Below are positions 19,162 to 29,176 of a stretch of DNA of 64,000 bases, one piece after another. The DNA is from Corynebacterium sp. (GTDB lineage: Bacteria; Actinomycetota; Actinomycetes; Mycobacteriales; Mycobacteriaceae): positions 31,856 through 95,855 of the forward strand of contig JAUMTW010000007.1 in assembly GCA_030531005.1 (NCBI GenBank), written 5' to 3'. Position 1 is the first letter of the stretch. The number at the start of each line of letters is the position of its first letter. Both the position numbers and the translations under genes were made by a program. Under the pieces are notes generated by a model. The model was given only the letters and a program-made list of their open reading frames with translations. It was not told the DNA's origin and made no database searches.

Positions 19162-21075
19162 ATGCGTGAGAAGGTATCCCACGTGCGCGCAGCAGCCTTA
19201 GCCCTGCCTGTAGCGCTTGCAGTCGGCAGCGCCGTCATAATGCCAGCGCATGCCCAAATTTCGGCTGAAGCAGCACATACTAATCTTGAGCAATACCTCA
19301 CCAAAGAAAACCCCATCAAGGCGAATGCGGTCCAAGCTGCAATCGATGCGGCGAACCTACCGGCGGGTGTAGCAGTTGAGCGCACTGAATGGCTCAGCGA
19401 CCATCGCCTGGCATTATTCATACGCTCCGCGGCAATGCCAGAAGAACTCATCCAGGTGCAATTGCTGCTTGCGCGGGATTGGTTCGCGAATCCAGAGGCC
19501 ACTTTCCCAACTGTATGGGGTCTCGATGGCATGCGCGCGAGCGACTTGGCCAATGGCTGGACTCAAGAGGCCAATGCACTAGATTTCTTTGCCGATAAGA
19601 ACGTTAACGTTGTCCTGCCAGTGGGTGGCGAGACTTCCTTCTATACCGATTGGCAGCAAGAGAACAACGGTAAGAACTACAAATGGGAAACCTTCCTTAC
19701 CCAAGAACTAATGCCATTGCTCAAAGAGGCTTTCCGTGCCAATGACCGTGCAGCAATCTTTGGGCCATCAATGGGTGGTACTGCTGCAGTGAACCTCGCC
19801 GCACATCATCCAGAGCTCTTCCAATTCGCAGGTTCGTTCTCCGGCTATTTGGATACCACTACCACCGGGATGCCAGGTGCTATCAGTGCAGCTATGGAAG
19901 AAGTGGGCGGCTATGATGCCACCGCTATGTGGGGTGCCTACTCAGATCCAGCCTGGGCTTATAACGACCCCAAGCAGAATCTTGATAACCTGCACAACAC
20001 TTTGCTGTATGTTTCTGCTGGCTCTGGCAAAGATGATTACGGTCAAGCTGGATCCGTAGCTACCCGCGAATCGAACTATGCCGGCAAGGGTTTGGAAGTG
20101 CTTTCACGCATGACCACTCAGACCTTTGTGAGTAAAGCTAAGGATGCCAATGTCAATGTTATTGCGGCCTTCAGGGATTCTGGTGTGCACGATTGGCCAT
20201 ATTGGCAGTTCGAATTGGGGCAAGCCTGGCCATATATGGCCCAAGCCTTAGGCTTGGAAGATGCTGATAGTCAGGCACATTGCTCGGTGGAAGGAGCAAT
20301 CTCGAAGGCCGTTACTGACTTCTACGGTGCTTGCCTGACCACGGAATACGCTCCCGCTGCCCGCCCTGAGGCTCGGGTACAGGATTTCGAACGAGGTCGT
20401 GTGTACTGGTCTGAGGCAACTGGTGCGCAGGCATTACAGGGCCGCATTAGTGCTGCTTACTCTCAGTTGGGAGGCGCGGACTCCTGGCTGGGGCTGCCTA
20501 TTGCTGAGGAAATAACCATCGGCGCTGGTGGCGAGGGACGCCTGGTGACCTTCGAAAATGGGGTTATGCCATGGTCTCCAACTACCGGTGCTTTTGCAGT
20601 ACCAGCAGCAATTGCTGCCTTGTGGGAGGAAACTGGAGGCGCTACTGGCCAGCTTGGCTACCCCGTTGATGAGGCCGTGAACTTTGGGGAGGTAGTTGTT
20701 CAGCGCTTCCAACACGGCTTTGCTATTCAACATGGCGAGAAGGCTTATAGCGTCGATGGTGCTATCGCAGAGAAATATGTAAGCCTCAACTCCTTAGAAT
20801 CCCGCTTGGGTTTGCCGATCTCTGAAGAGATCGCAGTTGCGGGTGGCTCGGTGCAGCGCTTTGAGCACGGTCAAATGTACTGGTCGGAAGCAACTGGTGC
20901 GCACCCGGTATACTATGGTGATTTCTTTACCGCCTGGGGTGAGCACGACTTCGAGCGTGGTGATCTCGGCTGGCCAACCAGTGATCAAGCAGAGGTGGAT
21001 GGGGTAGAGCAGGTGAGCTTCCAAAATGGTGTACTGCACCGTAATGGTGATGTGATTGAGGTAGAACTACGGTGA
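19162..21075 (+). CDS. cop1: Secreted mycolyltransferase with C-terminal LGFP repeats (Cop1/PS1-like)
   Basis: The 637-residue protein is the large mycolyltransferase typical of corynebacteria. A signal peptide (ALALPVALAVGSAVIM, ending AHA) is followed by an antigen-85-type esterase domain (about 40-380) with Ser 203 in GPSMGG and the His in GVHDWPYW. From about residue 400 there are four LGFP repeats (SWLGLPIAEE, GQLGYPVDEA, SRLGLPISEE, GDLGWPTSDQ), which fix the protein to the wall. AAGGAAG precedes the ATG. The next gene overlaps its stop, so the two are co-translated. Confidence 0.93.
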   Translation: MREKVSHVRAAALALPVALAVGSAVIMPAHAQISAEAAHTNLEQYLTKENPIKANAVQAAIDAANLPAGVAVERTEWLSDHRLALFIRSAAMPEELIQVQLLLARDWFANPEATFPTVWGLDGMRASDLANGWTQEANALDFFADKNVNVVLPVGGETSFYTDWQQENNGKNYKWETFLTQELMPLLKEAFRANDRAAIFGPSMGGTAAVNLAAHHPELFQFAGSFSGYLDTTTTGMPGAISAAMEEVGGYDATAMWGAYSDPAWAYNDPKQNLDNLHNTLLYVSAGSGKDDYGQAGSVATRESNYAGKGLEVLSRMTTQTFVSKAKDANVNVIAAFRDSGVHDWPYWQFELGQAWPYMAQALGLEDADSQAHCSVEGAISKAVTDFYGACLTTEYAPAARPEARVQDFERGRVYWSEATGAQALQGRISAAYSQLGGADSWLGLPIAEEITIGAGGEGRLVTFENGVMPWSPTTGAFAVPAAIAALWEETGGATGQLGYPVDEAVNFGEVVVQRFQHGFAIQHGEKAYSVDGAIAEKYVSLNSLESRLGLPISEEIAVAGGSVQRFEHGQMYWSEATGAHPVYYGDFFTAWGEHDFERGDLGWPTSDQAEVDGVEQVSFQNGVLHRNGDVIEVELR

Positions 21076-21608
21076 TGAATACAACAACGGCTAATGCCAC
21101 ACGCCGGGGTCTTTCTGTTGCAGCACTTGTTGCAGTTGGGAGCATACTCGCTGCCTGTGGTGGCGGTACTACGGTGGAATCTGATACTGATGAATCCATC
21201 GCGCCACTGACTCGTGAATTAGCAAGTAGCAGTACGAGTAGTACAAGTGCGGAAAGTTCGAGTGCGCAGGAAAGTGCCAGCACGAGTTCGAGCACCGGAG
21301 CCTCCGCGGAGCCACAAGGTCCGGATCAGCCCGCTCAGGAAATCTCTCAGCTCCCAACCACGGAGTTCACTAGTGTTGATACAGAGTTTTTAGCAGCTTT
21401 GAACGAGACTGGTATCGATGTGGCTGGAATAGAATCCGAAATGGTAAGCGCCGGGATGATGGTATGCGGTGATACCACTGATGCTTTAACCCAAGCCACG
21501 GTTGATGCTGTTGCTGGGCAGGTAATCGAGCAGCAGCGCACCACTGCGAGCCACGATACGGTCGTTGCTGAGATTAAAGAGCAGGCAAGCAAAACGTATT
21601 GCTCCTAA
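21075..21608 (+). CDS. DUF732-type lipoprotein
   Basis: A 177-residue exported protein with a lipoprotein signal: Arg-Arg, a hydrophobic run (GLSVAALVAVGSILAA) and the lipobox Cys in LAAC. A Ser/Thr-rich linker (about 45-90) leads to a small C-terminal domain with two Cys (MVCGD and KTYCS) as in DUF732 proteins of mycolata. The function is unknown. The ATG overlaps the cop1 stop (TGATG); a GTG one codon upstream is possible. The cop1 homologues of other corynebacteria are followed by a similar small secreted protein. Confidence 0.75.
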   Translation: MNTTTANATRRGLSVAALVAVGSILAACGGGTTVESDTDESIAPLTRELASSSTSSTSAESSSAQESASTSSSTGASAEPQGPDQPAQEISQLPTTEFTSVDTEFLAALNETGIDVAGIESEMVSAGMMVCGDTTDALTQATVDAVAGQVIEQQRTTASHDTVVAEIKEQASKTYCS

Positions 21609-22574
21609 AATGGCGGACTATGTCTGCCTAAGTAGGATCGCTGGAGCAAGTAGTATCAAACTGTAGTTTTTCGTTGTTGACTATTTCGTTCCTTTGCTGC
21701 GCCGGCTGATAGCACAAGCACTCTGCATAGATATTTTGCGTTGCTCTGAATATCAGCGAGGAGATGAAAACGCAGCTAGGGATTGTATCTCGATAGGTTG
21801 GACATGTGACCAACCGCAATGGCGAGTTCATGAGCAACCGGCTCAGCGCTGTGGCAGATAGGCTGCATCATACGTCCACGAGATTACCAGTGTGCCGTGA
21901 ACCGACCTGCACGTATGTCCATGATATTTTGCCAATGAGCATATGGACATCAAGAAACTTGGCTGTATCCCAACCGATGGTTCCTGGGGTGAATAGGGGC
22001 ACGGCGATAAGCCCAACTGCAGCTGCTCTGCGCTTGGCAGCAATCTGCCTGTGGTACGTCGAACATGCTTAACCGTGCCACGGCGATTCGGAAGCGCTTT
22101 CCAATAAATCGAAGGAATCCGTCGTCAGGTGATGGTGCGAGGGCTACAACGTTAATGCTCGATACTTCAATGTTGACGTGTGGGCAGCGGCTTTCGGGTT
22201 CTCGATTGATGACCATGTTGCGTATTGATCTACGGATTCCCCCAAGAGATCAAGCACATCTTCACTTGTTGTGCCGGTAGTAGAGCAATGGTTCGCCTGG
22301 GTAAAGCAATATCAATGATATTTGCTTGCGTGTAATTGACACCGACCTCATACTTTATTGGCGGATTCTTCCCTTGAGATGCCCATCGTAGCCTCATGCG
22401 ATGTATACCTAGCGCTAGCGTCCACATTCTTTATGGCCACTCGTTTTACTGCTGAGTTGCCCTTTCTTGTTTTGGTGGCGCGCTGCTTGCTACACGCAGG
22501 GTGCGGCTAATGCTGGCCATAGCGAGTAGAGTGAACAATGTTATTATTGGGGACTTTGCAACGATAGGAAACGC
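21609..22574. other. Long gene-free stretch, possibly a decayed gene
   Basis: Nearly 1 kb without an intact gene. On the minus strand between about 22260 and 21850 one frame keeps protein-like stretches interrupted by three stops, for example AAAVGLIAVPLFTPGTIGW. This looks more like a decayed coding sequence than a regulatory region. I cannot identify the ancestor. The last 100 bases must hold the promoter of the cutinase-like gene. Confidence 0.35.
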
Positions 22575-23495
22575 ATGAAGAAAATTCTCACGATTATCGC
22601 CGCTATTGTGGTGCTTGGCCTCATTTTATTCGGGGTCATGCGTTGGCTGGGTGAGGAAGAAACCGAACAAGCAAGCCCGGAATCAAGTCCGGAAGAAACC
22701 TCGGAGCTCGCGCAGCCGGAGTGGTGCGCAGCCGTTGAGGTGATTTCCGCACCAGGAACGTGGGAATCGTTTGCTGACGATGACCCGTATAACCCGCAGG
22801 CAGTGGAAACGGCCATGCTGGAAAATGTCACGCGCCCCTTACAAGAACGCTATCCCGACGGTGACGTCAAAGTATGGACGCTGCCCTATACCGCGCAGTT
22901 CCGTAATCTTAATGCTCTAGGGGAGATGACCTATGACGACTCCAAAGCAGAGGGGATAGCCAAGGTTCGCGAGGAGATTGGTGCGGTGCACACCGAATGT
23001 CCGCAGACCAAGTTTATTCTCATGGGCTTCAGTCAGGGTGCGGTCATTGCCGGCGATGTTGCTGCCATGATCGGTGTGGGGAATGACCCCATTCCGGCAG
23101 ATCGTGTTGTTGGTGTCGCTCTGCTTGCTGATGGTCGTCGCACTGCTGAAGCTGGGCAGTTTGTTGGTAATCCAGTTGCTGGTGTTGGTGCTGAGGTTGC
23201 ATTGCAACCAGTAAATGCCTTGATCCAAACGGTATTACCGGGCGCTACTATGACTGGTGCGCGCGAAAATGGCTTCGGTACACTCAATGATCGCACCTTT
23301 GAGATTTGTGCCCCGGATGACAATATTTGCGATTCTCCTACCGGCGTTGTTGATGGAGCGCTGCGCGCCCAAGATCTCATTGCCGCGAATGGCGTTCACG
23401 CAATGTATGCCACCAATCCCAATGTGATCCCTGGAACAACTGCAACTCAGTGGATGGTGGATTGGGCGGCAGGGCTCATTGATACCAACCGCTAA
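22575..23495 (+). CDS. Cutinase-like esterase (Rv3802c/Culp6-type)
   Basis: A 306-residue membrane-anchored or exported serine esterase. One N-terminal hydrophobic segment (residues 5-25) precedes an acidic linker and the cutinase domain. The nucleophile is Ser 153 in GFSQG, the Asp lies in the DDNICDSPTG segment and the His in NGVHAMY; Cys residues near 51, 140, 249 and 255 can form the family's two disulfides. The Mycobacterium homologue Rv3802c is an essential phospholipase/thioesterase of the mycolate cluster located beside fadD32, as here. Confidence 0.9.
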   Translation: MKKILTIIAAIVVLGLILFGVMRWLGEEETEQASPESSPEETSELAQPEWCAAVEVISAPGTWESFADDDPYNPQAVETAMLENVTRPLQERYPDGDVKVWTLPYTAQFRNLNALGEMTYDDSKAEGIAKVREEIGAVHTECPQTKFILMGFSQGAVIAGDVAAMIGVGNDPIPADRVVGVALLADGRRTAEAGQFVGNPVAGVGAEVALQPVNALIQTVLPGATMTGARENGFGTLNDRTFEICAPDDNICDSPTGVVDGALRAQDLIAANGVHAMYATNPNVIPGTTATQWMVDWAAGLIDTNR

Positions 23496-23636
23496 TAAGG
23501 CCCGCTCATAACAACTGTGAAGATGGCCCGGTGCGACAGTACACCGCTTCGCGGCAGTCCCAAAGCCCCGGGGTTGCGGTACTGTAGTCCCTAACCTCTA
23601 TCGTTTTGTCCCCAAAATCATAAAGGAAGGTGCGGC

Positions 23637-25457
23637 GTGGACATTCAAGCGCTAGCCCAACAATTTAGCGATGAGCATGGTAACTTCCGGCTCGACCCCA
23701 CCTGGACGTTGCCGATGCTCGGTGAATTCGTTTACGCCCAAGAATCTCACGATAAGCAGCGCACCACCGTACGCTTTTTCGATCACAGCCAAGGGGAGGC
23801 TGAAATTACATACACGCGCGAGCAGGTTCGCACCCGCATTCTCGCGGTAGCAGCTCGCTTACAGCAGGTGGGGACACCAGGCCAACATGTTGCTATTTGC
23901 GCCCCAAATTCTCCGGAGTATCTGTTCGGGTTCTTAGGTGCCATGTATGCCGCCATGGTGCCCGTGCCACTGTATGATCCCCAAGAACCCGGGCATAAAG
24001 ACCAGCTCGCCAGCGTCTTGGAGGTAGCCCAACCTGCAGTGGTGCTGACTAATCGGGCAGCTGCTGGTGCGGTACGTCGCCACTTTGCCTCCCGGCCAGT
24101 AGATAAGCGTCCTCGTATTCTCGCAATCGATGCTTTGCCAGACACAGTGGCTGCAAGTTTTGATCCTGCGCATCCTGCAGTAACGCAGTGGGCTGCAGAC
24201 ACCGGTACAGCGCTCTTGGATGCTCCGGCAATGCTGCAATTTACTTCTGGGTCTACCCGTACTCCGGCAGGCGTCGAGCTTACGCATAAAAATTTGCTTA
24301 CCAACATCATGCAAATCGTGCTCACCGCCAAGCTCTATGAACCTTTACGCTTTGTGAGCTGGTTGCCACTGCATCACGATATGGGCCTTATTCTGGCAGC
24401 TCTATCCTTGCTCATGGGGCACGAGATGGATCTACTGACTCCACGTGACTTCCTCTTTGATCCTCAGCGCTGGGCGCAGCGCCTTGATGCCAAACATAGT
24501 GATGCGATGGTCGCCACCTGTATTCCAAATTTTGCCCTGGAATTAGTCTCGCGCCCAGGTGTCGTGGATTTTAGTGGCATTGATCTCTCACGCGTGGGAG
24601 CATTTGTGGTGGGATCGGAACCGGTAAACCCTACAGCGGTGCGCAACTTCATAGATGCGGCCATCCCGTACGGTTTCCCCGCAGCAAGTATGTGGCCTAC
24701 TTATGGCTTGGCCGAAGCTGCTTTGCTTGCTGCCGTACCACAACAAGGAGCACTGCCAACCTCCATGTACTTTGAGCGCGCTGAGTTAAGCATGGGTAAG
24801 GCAGTGATTGGTGCAGCTGGTACTACGGAAATCATGGCCTGCGGTCGTACCATTTTTGGTCAAAGTCTCGCTATTGTGGATGCTGCCAATGGGCAGGAGC
24901 TTGCCGATGGGGAGATTGGGGAGATTTGGATTGCGGGCGGCAATGTGGCCCGCGGCTATTACCAAAACTCGCAGCAAACCGCAGCAACCTTCAGCAATAG
25001 AATTCGTGCGCGCGAGCAGGATTCGCGTGCTGCAGGTCGCGAGGATGCCCAGTGGCTCGCCACCGGAGATTTGGGCGTGATCATTGATGGTGACCTCTAT
25101 ATCACCGGGCGCATAAAGGATCTCATCATCGTTGCGGGACGTAATCACTATCCGCAGGATATTGAGCTCACAGTGCAAGAGGCTAGTGAAGATATCCGCC
25201 CAGCAGCTGTCGCTGCCTTTGCGATCGATGGTGTCGAGGGGGAGCAGCTTATTATTCTGGCCGAGCGAGATGTCAACGCAGATCCCGCTAATGATGCCGC
25301 AATGATGCCAGTGATTCGCGAGGCGGTTGCTAGCGCCCATGGCATTGTTCCCGCTGATATTCGAATTCTGGACCCAGGCACGATCGCGCGTACGTCGTCA
25401 GGTAAGATTGCGCGCGCTAACAATCGCCTCCAGTATCTTGCATCTCGGGAGCAATAA
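23637..25457 (+). CDS. fadD32: Long-chain fatty-acid AMP ligase FadD32
   Basis: A 606-residue adenylating enzyme that activates the meromycolate as acyl-AMP and loads it on the condensing enzyme Pks13. The AMP-binding signature LQFTSGSTRTPAGVELTH, the SWLPLHHDMGL segment, the YGLAEAALLA motif, TGDLGV and the C-terminal SSGKIAR lysine are present; the FAAL-type insertion is consistent. A GTG start follows AAGGAAGG. The expected partners pks13 and accD4 do not follow: the next gene is a D-lactate-dehydrogenase-type enzyme 364 bases away. Confidence 0.93.
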   Translation: MDIQALAQQFSDEHGNFRLDPTWTLPMLGEFVYAQESHDKQRTTVRFFDHSQGEAEITYTREQVRTRILAVAARLQQVGTPGQHVAICAPNSPEYLFGFLGAMYAAMVPVPLYDPQEPGHKDQLASVLEVAQPAVVLTNRAAAGAVRRHFASRPVDKRPRILAIDALPDTVAASFDPAHPAVTQWAADTGTALLDAPAMLQFTSGSTRTPAGVELTHKNLLTNIMQIVLTAKLYEPLRFVSWLPLHHDMGLILAALSLLMGHEMDLLTPRDFLFDPQRWAQRLDAKHSDAMVATCIPNFALELVSRPGVVDFSGIDLSRVGAFVVGSEPVNPTAVRNFIDAAIPYGFPAASMWPTYGLAEAALLAAVPQQGALPTSMYFERAELSMGKAVIGAAGTTEIMACGRTIFGQSLAIVDAANGQELADGEIGEIWIAGGNVARGYYQNSQQTAATFSNRIRAREQDSRAAGREDAQWLATGDLGVIIDGDLYITGRIKDLIIVAGRNHYPQDIELTVQEASEDIRPAAVAAFAIDGVEGEQLIILAERDVNADPANDAAMMPVIREAVASAHGIVPADIRILDPGTIARTSSGKIARANNRLQYLASREQ

Positions 25458-25754
25458 AGGGTGGAGAGAGAATGTGCGCACCGCGAAACGCCCGGCGTTC
25501 GGCCTCGTGTATGTGTGTCACGAATGAGCCTACAATGCTTCTATCTGGTGGCATGTTGGCCTTTGCTGTGTGGTTGAAATGATTGCATCGTGCCTTAAAT
25601 TTACGTTTTTGAAGTGCGGTTAAGGTTCGCTTTATCTTTGTGCTCTGGGGGTGCAAGATGGGGGTAGGTAGGTGAATGGGCATGATTGGGATGAATTGGC
25701 GCTTTTCCAGCTAAAACGTAGTATATGTGCAAAATTTGAGCTGCGTCAGAGCGA

Positions 25755-25778
25755 TGAGCGTGTGTCATCTCACGCACA
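25755..25778. promoter_or_regulatory. Imperfect palindrome upstream of the FAD/Fe-S dehydrogenase gene
   Basis: TGAGCGTG / CACGCACA, seven of eight positions matching, with an eight-base spacer. It is 43 bases before the start codon, between the fadD32 stop and the dehydrogenase gene, in a 364-base gap with no other feature. It could be an operator; the regulator is unknown. Confidence 0.35.
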
Positions 25779-25821
25779 TATATTTCAGTGATAAATACAC
25801 TGCCTCCGATATACTAAGGGT

Positions 25822-28791
25822 ATGACTGCCACTCATCCCAAAGCCACCCATGAACGCGTGCACAGCCATGCACACTCAGAGAATCCCATCACTGTCACCG
25901 CTGCCGCCCGCAGCGCCCGTTTTGCAAAGTTTGCCGAAGAATTAAGCAAACTACCAGGCAGAACTATCGAGCATACGGATGATCCTTTAACACGGATCGC
26001 TAATGCCCATGATGCCTCCCACTACCTGCTAATCCCGCAAGGAGTGGTGCGGCCCCAAAGTGCGGAGCAAGTAGCGCGGATTATGGCTGCCGCGGATCGC
26101 TGCAATTTGGAAGTCAGCTTCCGCTCTGGCGGCACTAGTCTTTCCGGCCAGGCTTCTACGGATGCCTTGATGGTCGATACCCGGCGCGGGTTTCAGCATG
26201 TCACCGTTTTAGATGAGGGCAAGCGGGTTCGCGTCCAACCCGGCGCTACTGTCACCATGGTGAACTCCTACCTCGCACCATATCAACGCAAGTTAGGCCC
26301 AGATCCGGCATCTTCGAATGCTTGTACCATCGGCGGGGTTGTGGCTAATAACTCTTCGGGTATGCACTGTGGTACGCAACTGAATACCTACCAAACCCTA
26401 GACTCCCTGCAGTTCATCTTGCCAAGCGGCACCTTTATAGATTCTGCAGCTCCAAATGCTACTGCGGAGTTTAAGGAAAAAGAGCCTGAGCTTTTCGAAG
26501 GTCTTACCCGTCTGCGCCGCTATATTCTGGACCACCCAAATTTGGTGCGCAAGATTGAACAGCAGTACTCCATGAAGAACACCATGGGCTATGGGTTGAA
26601 CTCCTTTATCGACTATGAGAATCCCCTGGAAATCTTCACCCATTTGCTCATTGGTTCGGAAGGAACCCTGGCCTATATTGCCGAAGCAACTTTTCATACT
26701 ATTGAAATCAAGCCTGAGGTATCCACTGGCCTGCTGGTATTTTCCAATTTGATTGATGCTTCTTCGGCCGTGCCGCAATTAGTCGCTGATGGCTTCCAGA
26801 CTGCTGAGCTGCTTGATGCCACTAGCTTGAAGGTGGCCCAAACCACTGGCTCCGCAGCGCGTTCGATTATGAACATTGATGTGAAGGACCACGCAGCCTT
26901 GCTGGTGGAATTCACCGGTTATTCCAAACAAGAGCTCCAAGATCGTTACCAGGCTGCTCTGCCAAATCTGCAGAGTTTGCCTCTAGCCATCCCACATGAG
27001 ATGACTTCGGATACTAAAGAACGTGGCTTGCTGTGGGCAACTCGCAATAACCTTTACGCCGCGGTTGCAGGTGCGCGCCCTTCGGGGACCAACGCTTTGC
27101 TGGAAGATGTCGTAGTACCGGTCGAAAAACTCGGCCACGCCTGTGATGACCTCACCAAGCTTTTTCATGAGCACAACTATCCTGGTGCCGTTATCTTTGG
27201 TCATGCTAAGGATGGCAACGTCCACTTCCTGCTCAATGAGGAATTCCGGGATGCTCACAAGCTGGATCGCTATAAGCAATTTACCGAAGACATGGTAGAT
27301 GTCATCCTCGGCTATGATGGCTCACTGAAAGCAGAGCACGGCACCGGCCGTATCATGGCCCCATATATTGAGCGCCAATTTGGCCCCGAACTCTATGGCG
27401 TGATGCGCGAGATTAAGAACTTGGCAGACCCAAAGTGCATGCTGAACCCGGGAGTTATCATCACGGATGACCCCAACGAGTACGCGCAAAACCTCAAAGT
27501 CGCCGACACTATTGAAAAGGTTGCCGATCGTTGCGTGGAGTGTGGTTACTGCGAGCCAGTGTGTCCTTCGCGCAATCTCACCTTGACTCCACGCCAGCGC
27601 ATTGTTGTTCGCCGCGAAATCGCTGCTGCAGAAAACCGTGGCGACACCGAACTCGCCGCTGAACTGCGAAAGCAATGGCAATATAGCGGCCAAGACACCT
27701 GTGCTGTAGATGGTATGTGTCTGACCCGCTGCCCAGTGGGCATTAATACGGGCGACCTCATCCGCCAGTTGCGGGCCGAAGACGCCGGTTCGGTTGCACA
27801 AGCTGGGTGGAAGGCTGCCGCACTTGGCTGGAAATATGGTGCCAAGGCTGGGTCCGTAGCAATGACAGTGGCAGATCATCTGCCGAATTCGTTGGTGAGT
27901 GGCATCACTGGGGCAGCACGCAAAGTGGTCAATGAAGATATGTTGCCAATGTATAAAAAGGAATTACCCGCTGGTGGCCCTTGGCGACAGGAAGTAACCA
28001 CCTACCATGCAGACTTTGTATTCTTCCCGGCCTGCGTCAATGAAATGTTTGGTGGCATCGATGGCGCTGGCAACCCGGCAATGAATTCGACCCAGGCATT
28101 CGAAGAATTAGCAGTGCGTGCCGGACTACGCTGGCGCACCCCCAAAAATATTGGGGCAATGTGCTGTGGTACCCCATGGAAATCTAAGGGCATGACCAAA
28201 GGGTACGCAGTGATGCAATCGCGGGTTTTACGTGGGCTCTGGGAGGCTAGCGAACAAGGCACGATCCCCATTGTGTGTGATGCTGCTTCGTGTACTGAAG
28301 GCCTGCAGGTAATGCGTGACATCATCAAGGAAGCTGCACTCCAAGATCCACAGTGGAGCCAGCTCAAGATCCTAGATGCGGTAGAATTCTGTGCCACTAC
28401 GGTGTTACCGCTACTGGATGTGCAACGACAATTGCAATCCTTGGTTTTGCATCCCACTTGCTCGTTGACTCACCTGGGACTTATCGAACAGATGCGTACT
28501 CTTGGGCAAGCTGTCGCCCAAGAAGTGGTGATCCCTCAACACTGGGGTTGCTGTGCTTATGCGGGTGATCGGGGTATGTTGCATCCTGAACTAACGCAAA
28601 GTGCTACCCAAGCAGAGGCAGCGGAAGTCAATGAGCGTCCTTATGAGGCTTATGCTTCTATTAACCGGACATGTGAGCAGGGTATGACGGAGGCAACTGG
28701 GCAAAATTATCAGAATCTCTTTCAACTACTGGAATGGGCTACACGTAGTGAAGCCACAGCAACTGCAGGTGCCAAGCAAGCGGATGAGTAG
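25822..28791 (+). CDS. FAD-binding and Fe-S oxidoreductase, D-lactate dehydrogenase type
   Basis: A 989-residue fusion of a FAD_binding_4/FAD-oxidase_C dehydrogenase (about 1-555) with an Fe-S and CCG-domain reductase (about 565-980). The FAD part shows SFRSGGTSLSGQ, ACTIGGVVANNSSGMHCGT and HAKDGNVHF. Two ferredoxin motifs follow (CVECGYCEPVCP from residue 571 and CAVDGMCLTRCP from 627), then two cysteine-rich motifs (GAMCCGTPWKS and HWGCCAYAGD). The family oxidises D-lactate or related 2-hydroxyacids and passes electrons to the membrane quinone pool. The exact substrate is not proved by sequence. Confidence 0.88.
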   Translation: MTATHPKATHERVHSHAHSENPITVTAAARSARFAKFAEELSKLPGRTIEHTDDPLTRIANAHDASHYLLIPQGVVRPQSAEQVARIMAAADRCNLEVSFRSGGTSLSGQASTDALMVDTRRGFQHVTVLDEGKRVRVQPGATVTMVNSYLAPYQRKLGPDPASSNACTIGGVVANNSSGMHCGTQLNTYQTLDSLQFILPSGTFIDSAAPNATAEFKEKEPELFEGLTRLRRYILDHPNLVRKIEQQYSMKNTMGYGLNSFIDYENPLEIFTHLLIGSEGTLAYIAEATFHTIEIKPEVSTGLLVFSNLIDASSAVPQLVADGFQTAELLDATSLKVAQTTGSAARSIMNIDVKDHAALLVEFTGYSKQELQDRYQAALPNLQSLPLAIPHEMTSDTKERGLLWATRNNLYAAVAGARPSGTNALLEDVVVPVEKLGHACDDLTKLFHEHNYPGAVIFGHAKDGNVHFLLNEEFRDAHKLDRYKQFTEDMVDVILGYDGSLKAEHGTGRIMAPYIERQFGPELYGVMREIKNLADPKCMLNPGVIITDDPNEYAQNLKVADTIEKVADRCVECGYCEPVCPSRNLTLTPRQRIVVRREIAAAENRGDTELAAELRKQWQYSGQDTCAVDGMCLTRCPVGINTGDLIRQLRAEDAGSVAQAGWKAAALGWKYGAKAGSVAMTVADHLPNSLVSGITGAARKVVNEDMLPMYKKELPAGGPWRQEVTTYHADFVFFPACVNEMFGGIDGAGNPAMNSTQAFEELAVRAGLRWRTPKNIGAMCCGTPWKSKGMTKGYAVMQSRVLRGLWEASEQGTIPIVCDAASCTEGLQVMRDIIKEAALQDPQWSQLKILDAVEFCATTVLPLLDVQRQLQSLVLHPTCSLTHLGLIEQMRTLGQAVAQEVVIPQHWGCCAYAGDRGMLHPELTQSATQAEAAEVNERPYEAYASINRTCEQGMTEATGQNYQNLFQLLEWATRSEATATAGAKQADE

Positions 28792-29176
28792 GAGGAATCC
28801 TGCCCCTGAGTTTGAAGACAGTGTTGCTATTAATTGTCAGTAGTTGTTAGTCGGGCGCTGACGCTGCGGCAACTCGATAAGGGATGCTTGAAAGCGGTAA
28901 GCGCCTACTCCGTGTTTGTGCTGATTCGAAACATCAGTTGCAGCAGAGCAGCAAAAGACGAAGAGTGGGTGCGCAGTTTTGCAGCCAAGAACCAAAAATG
29001 GGCATTCATTGAGAATTCTAGTGCTGGGCACTACATTCTAAACAATGCGGTTTGCTACGGTGCAGGCCTTTTGCAAGCCAATGGCGCCATGGGCATTTGT
29101 GTAGGACCACTACCGCAATGCGACATGGTAGCCCGAATTTTTTCCTTGGATGCACCCACAATGAAAGGTGTCCTCT
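28792..29176. other. Gene-free stretch between the dehydrogenase and PAP2 genes
   Basis: About 385 bases. A 122-codon open frame at 28834-29202 lacks a ribosome binding site, overlaps the next gene and has no recognisable product. I see no terminator or operator here. Confidence 0.5.
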
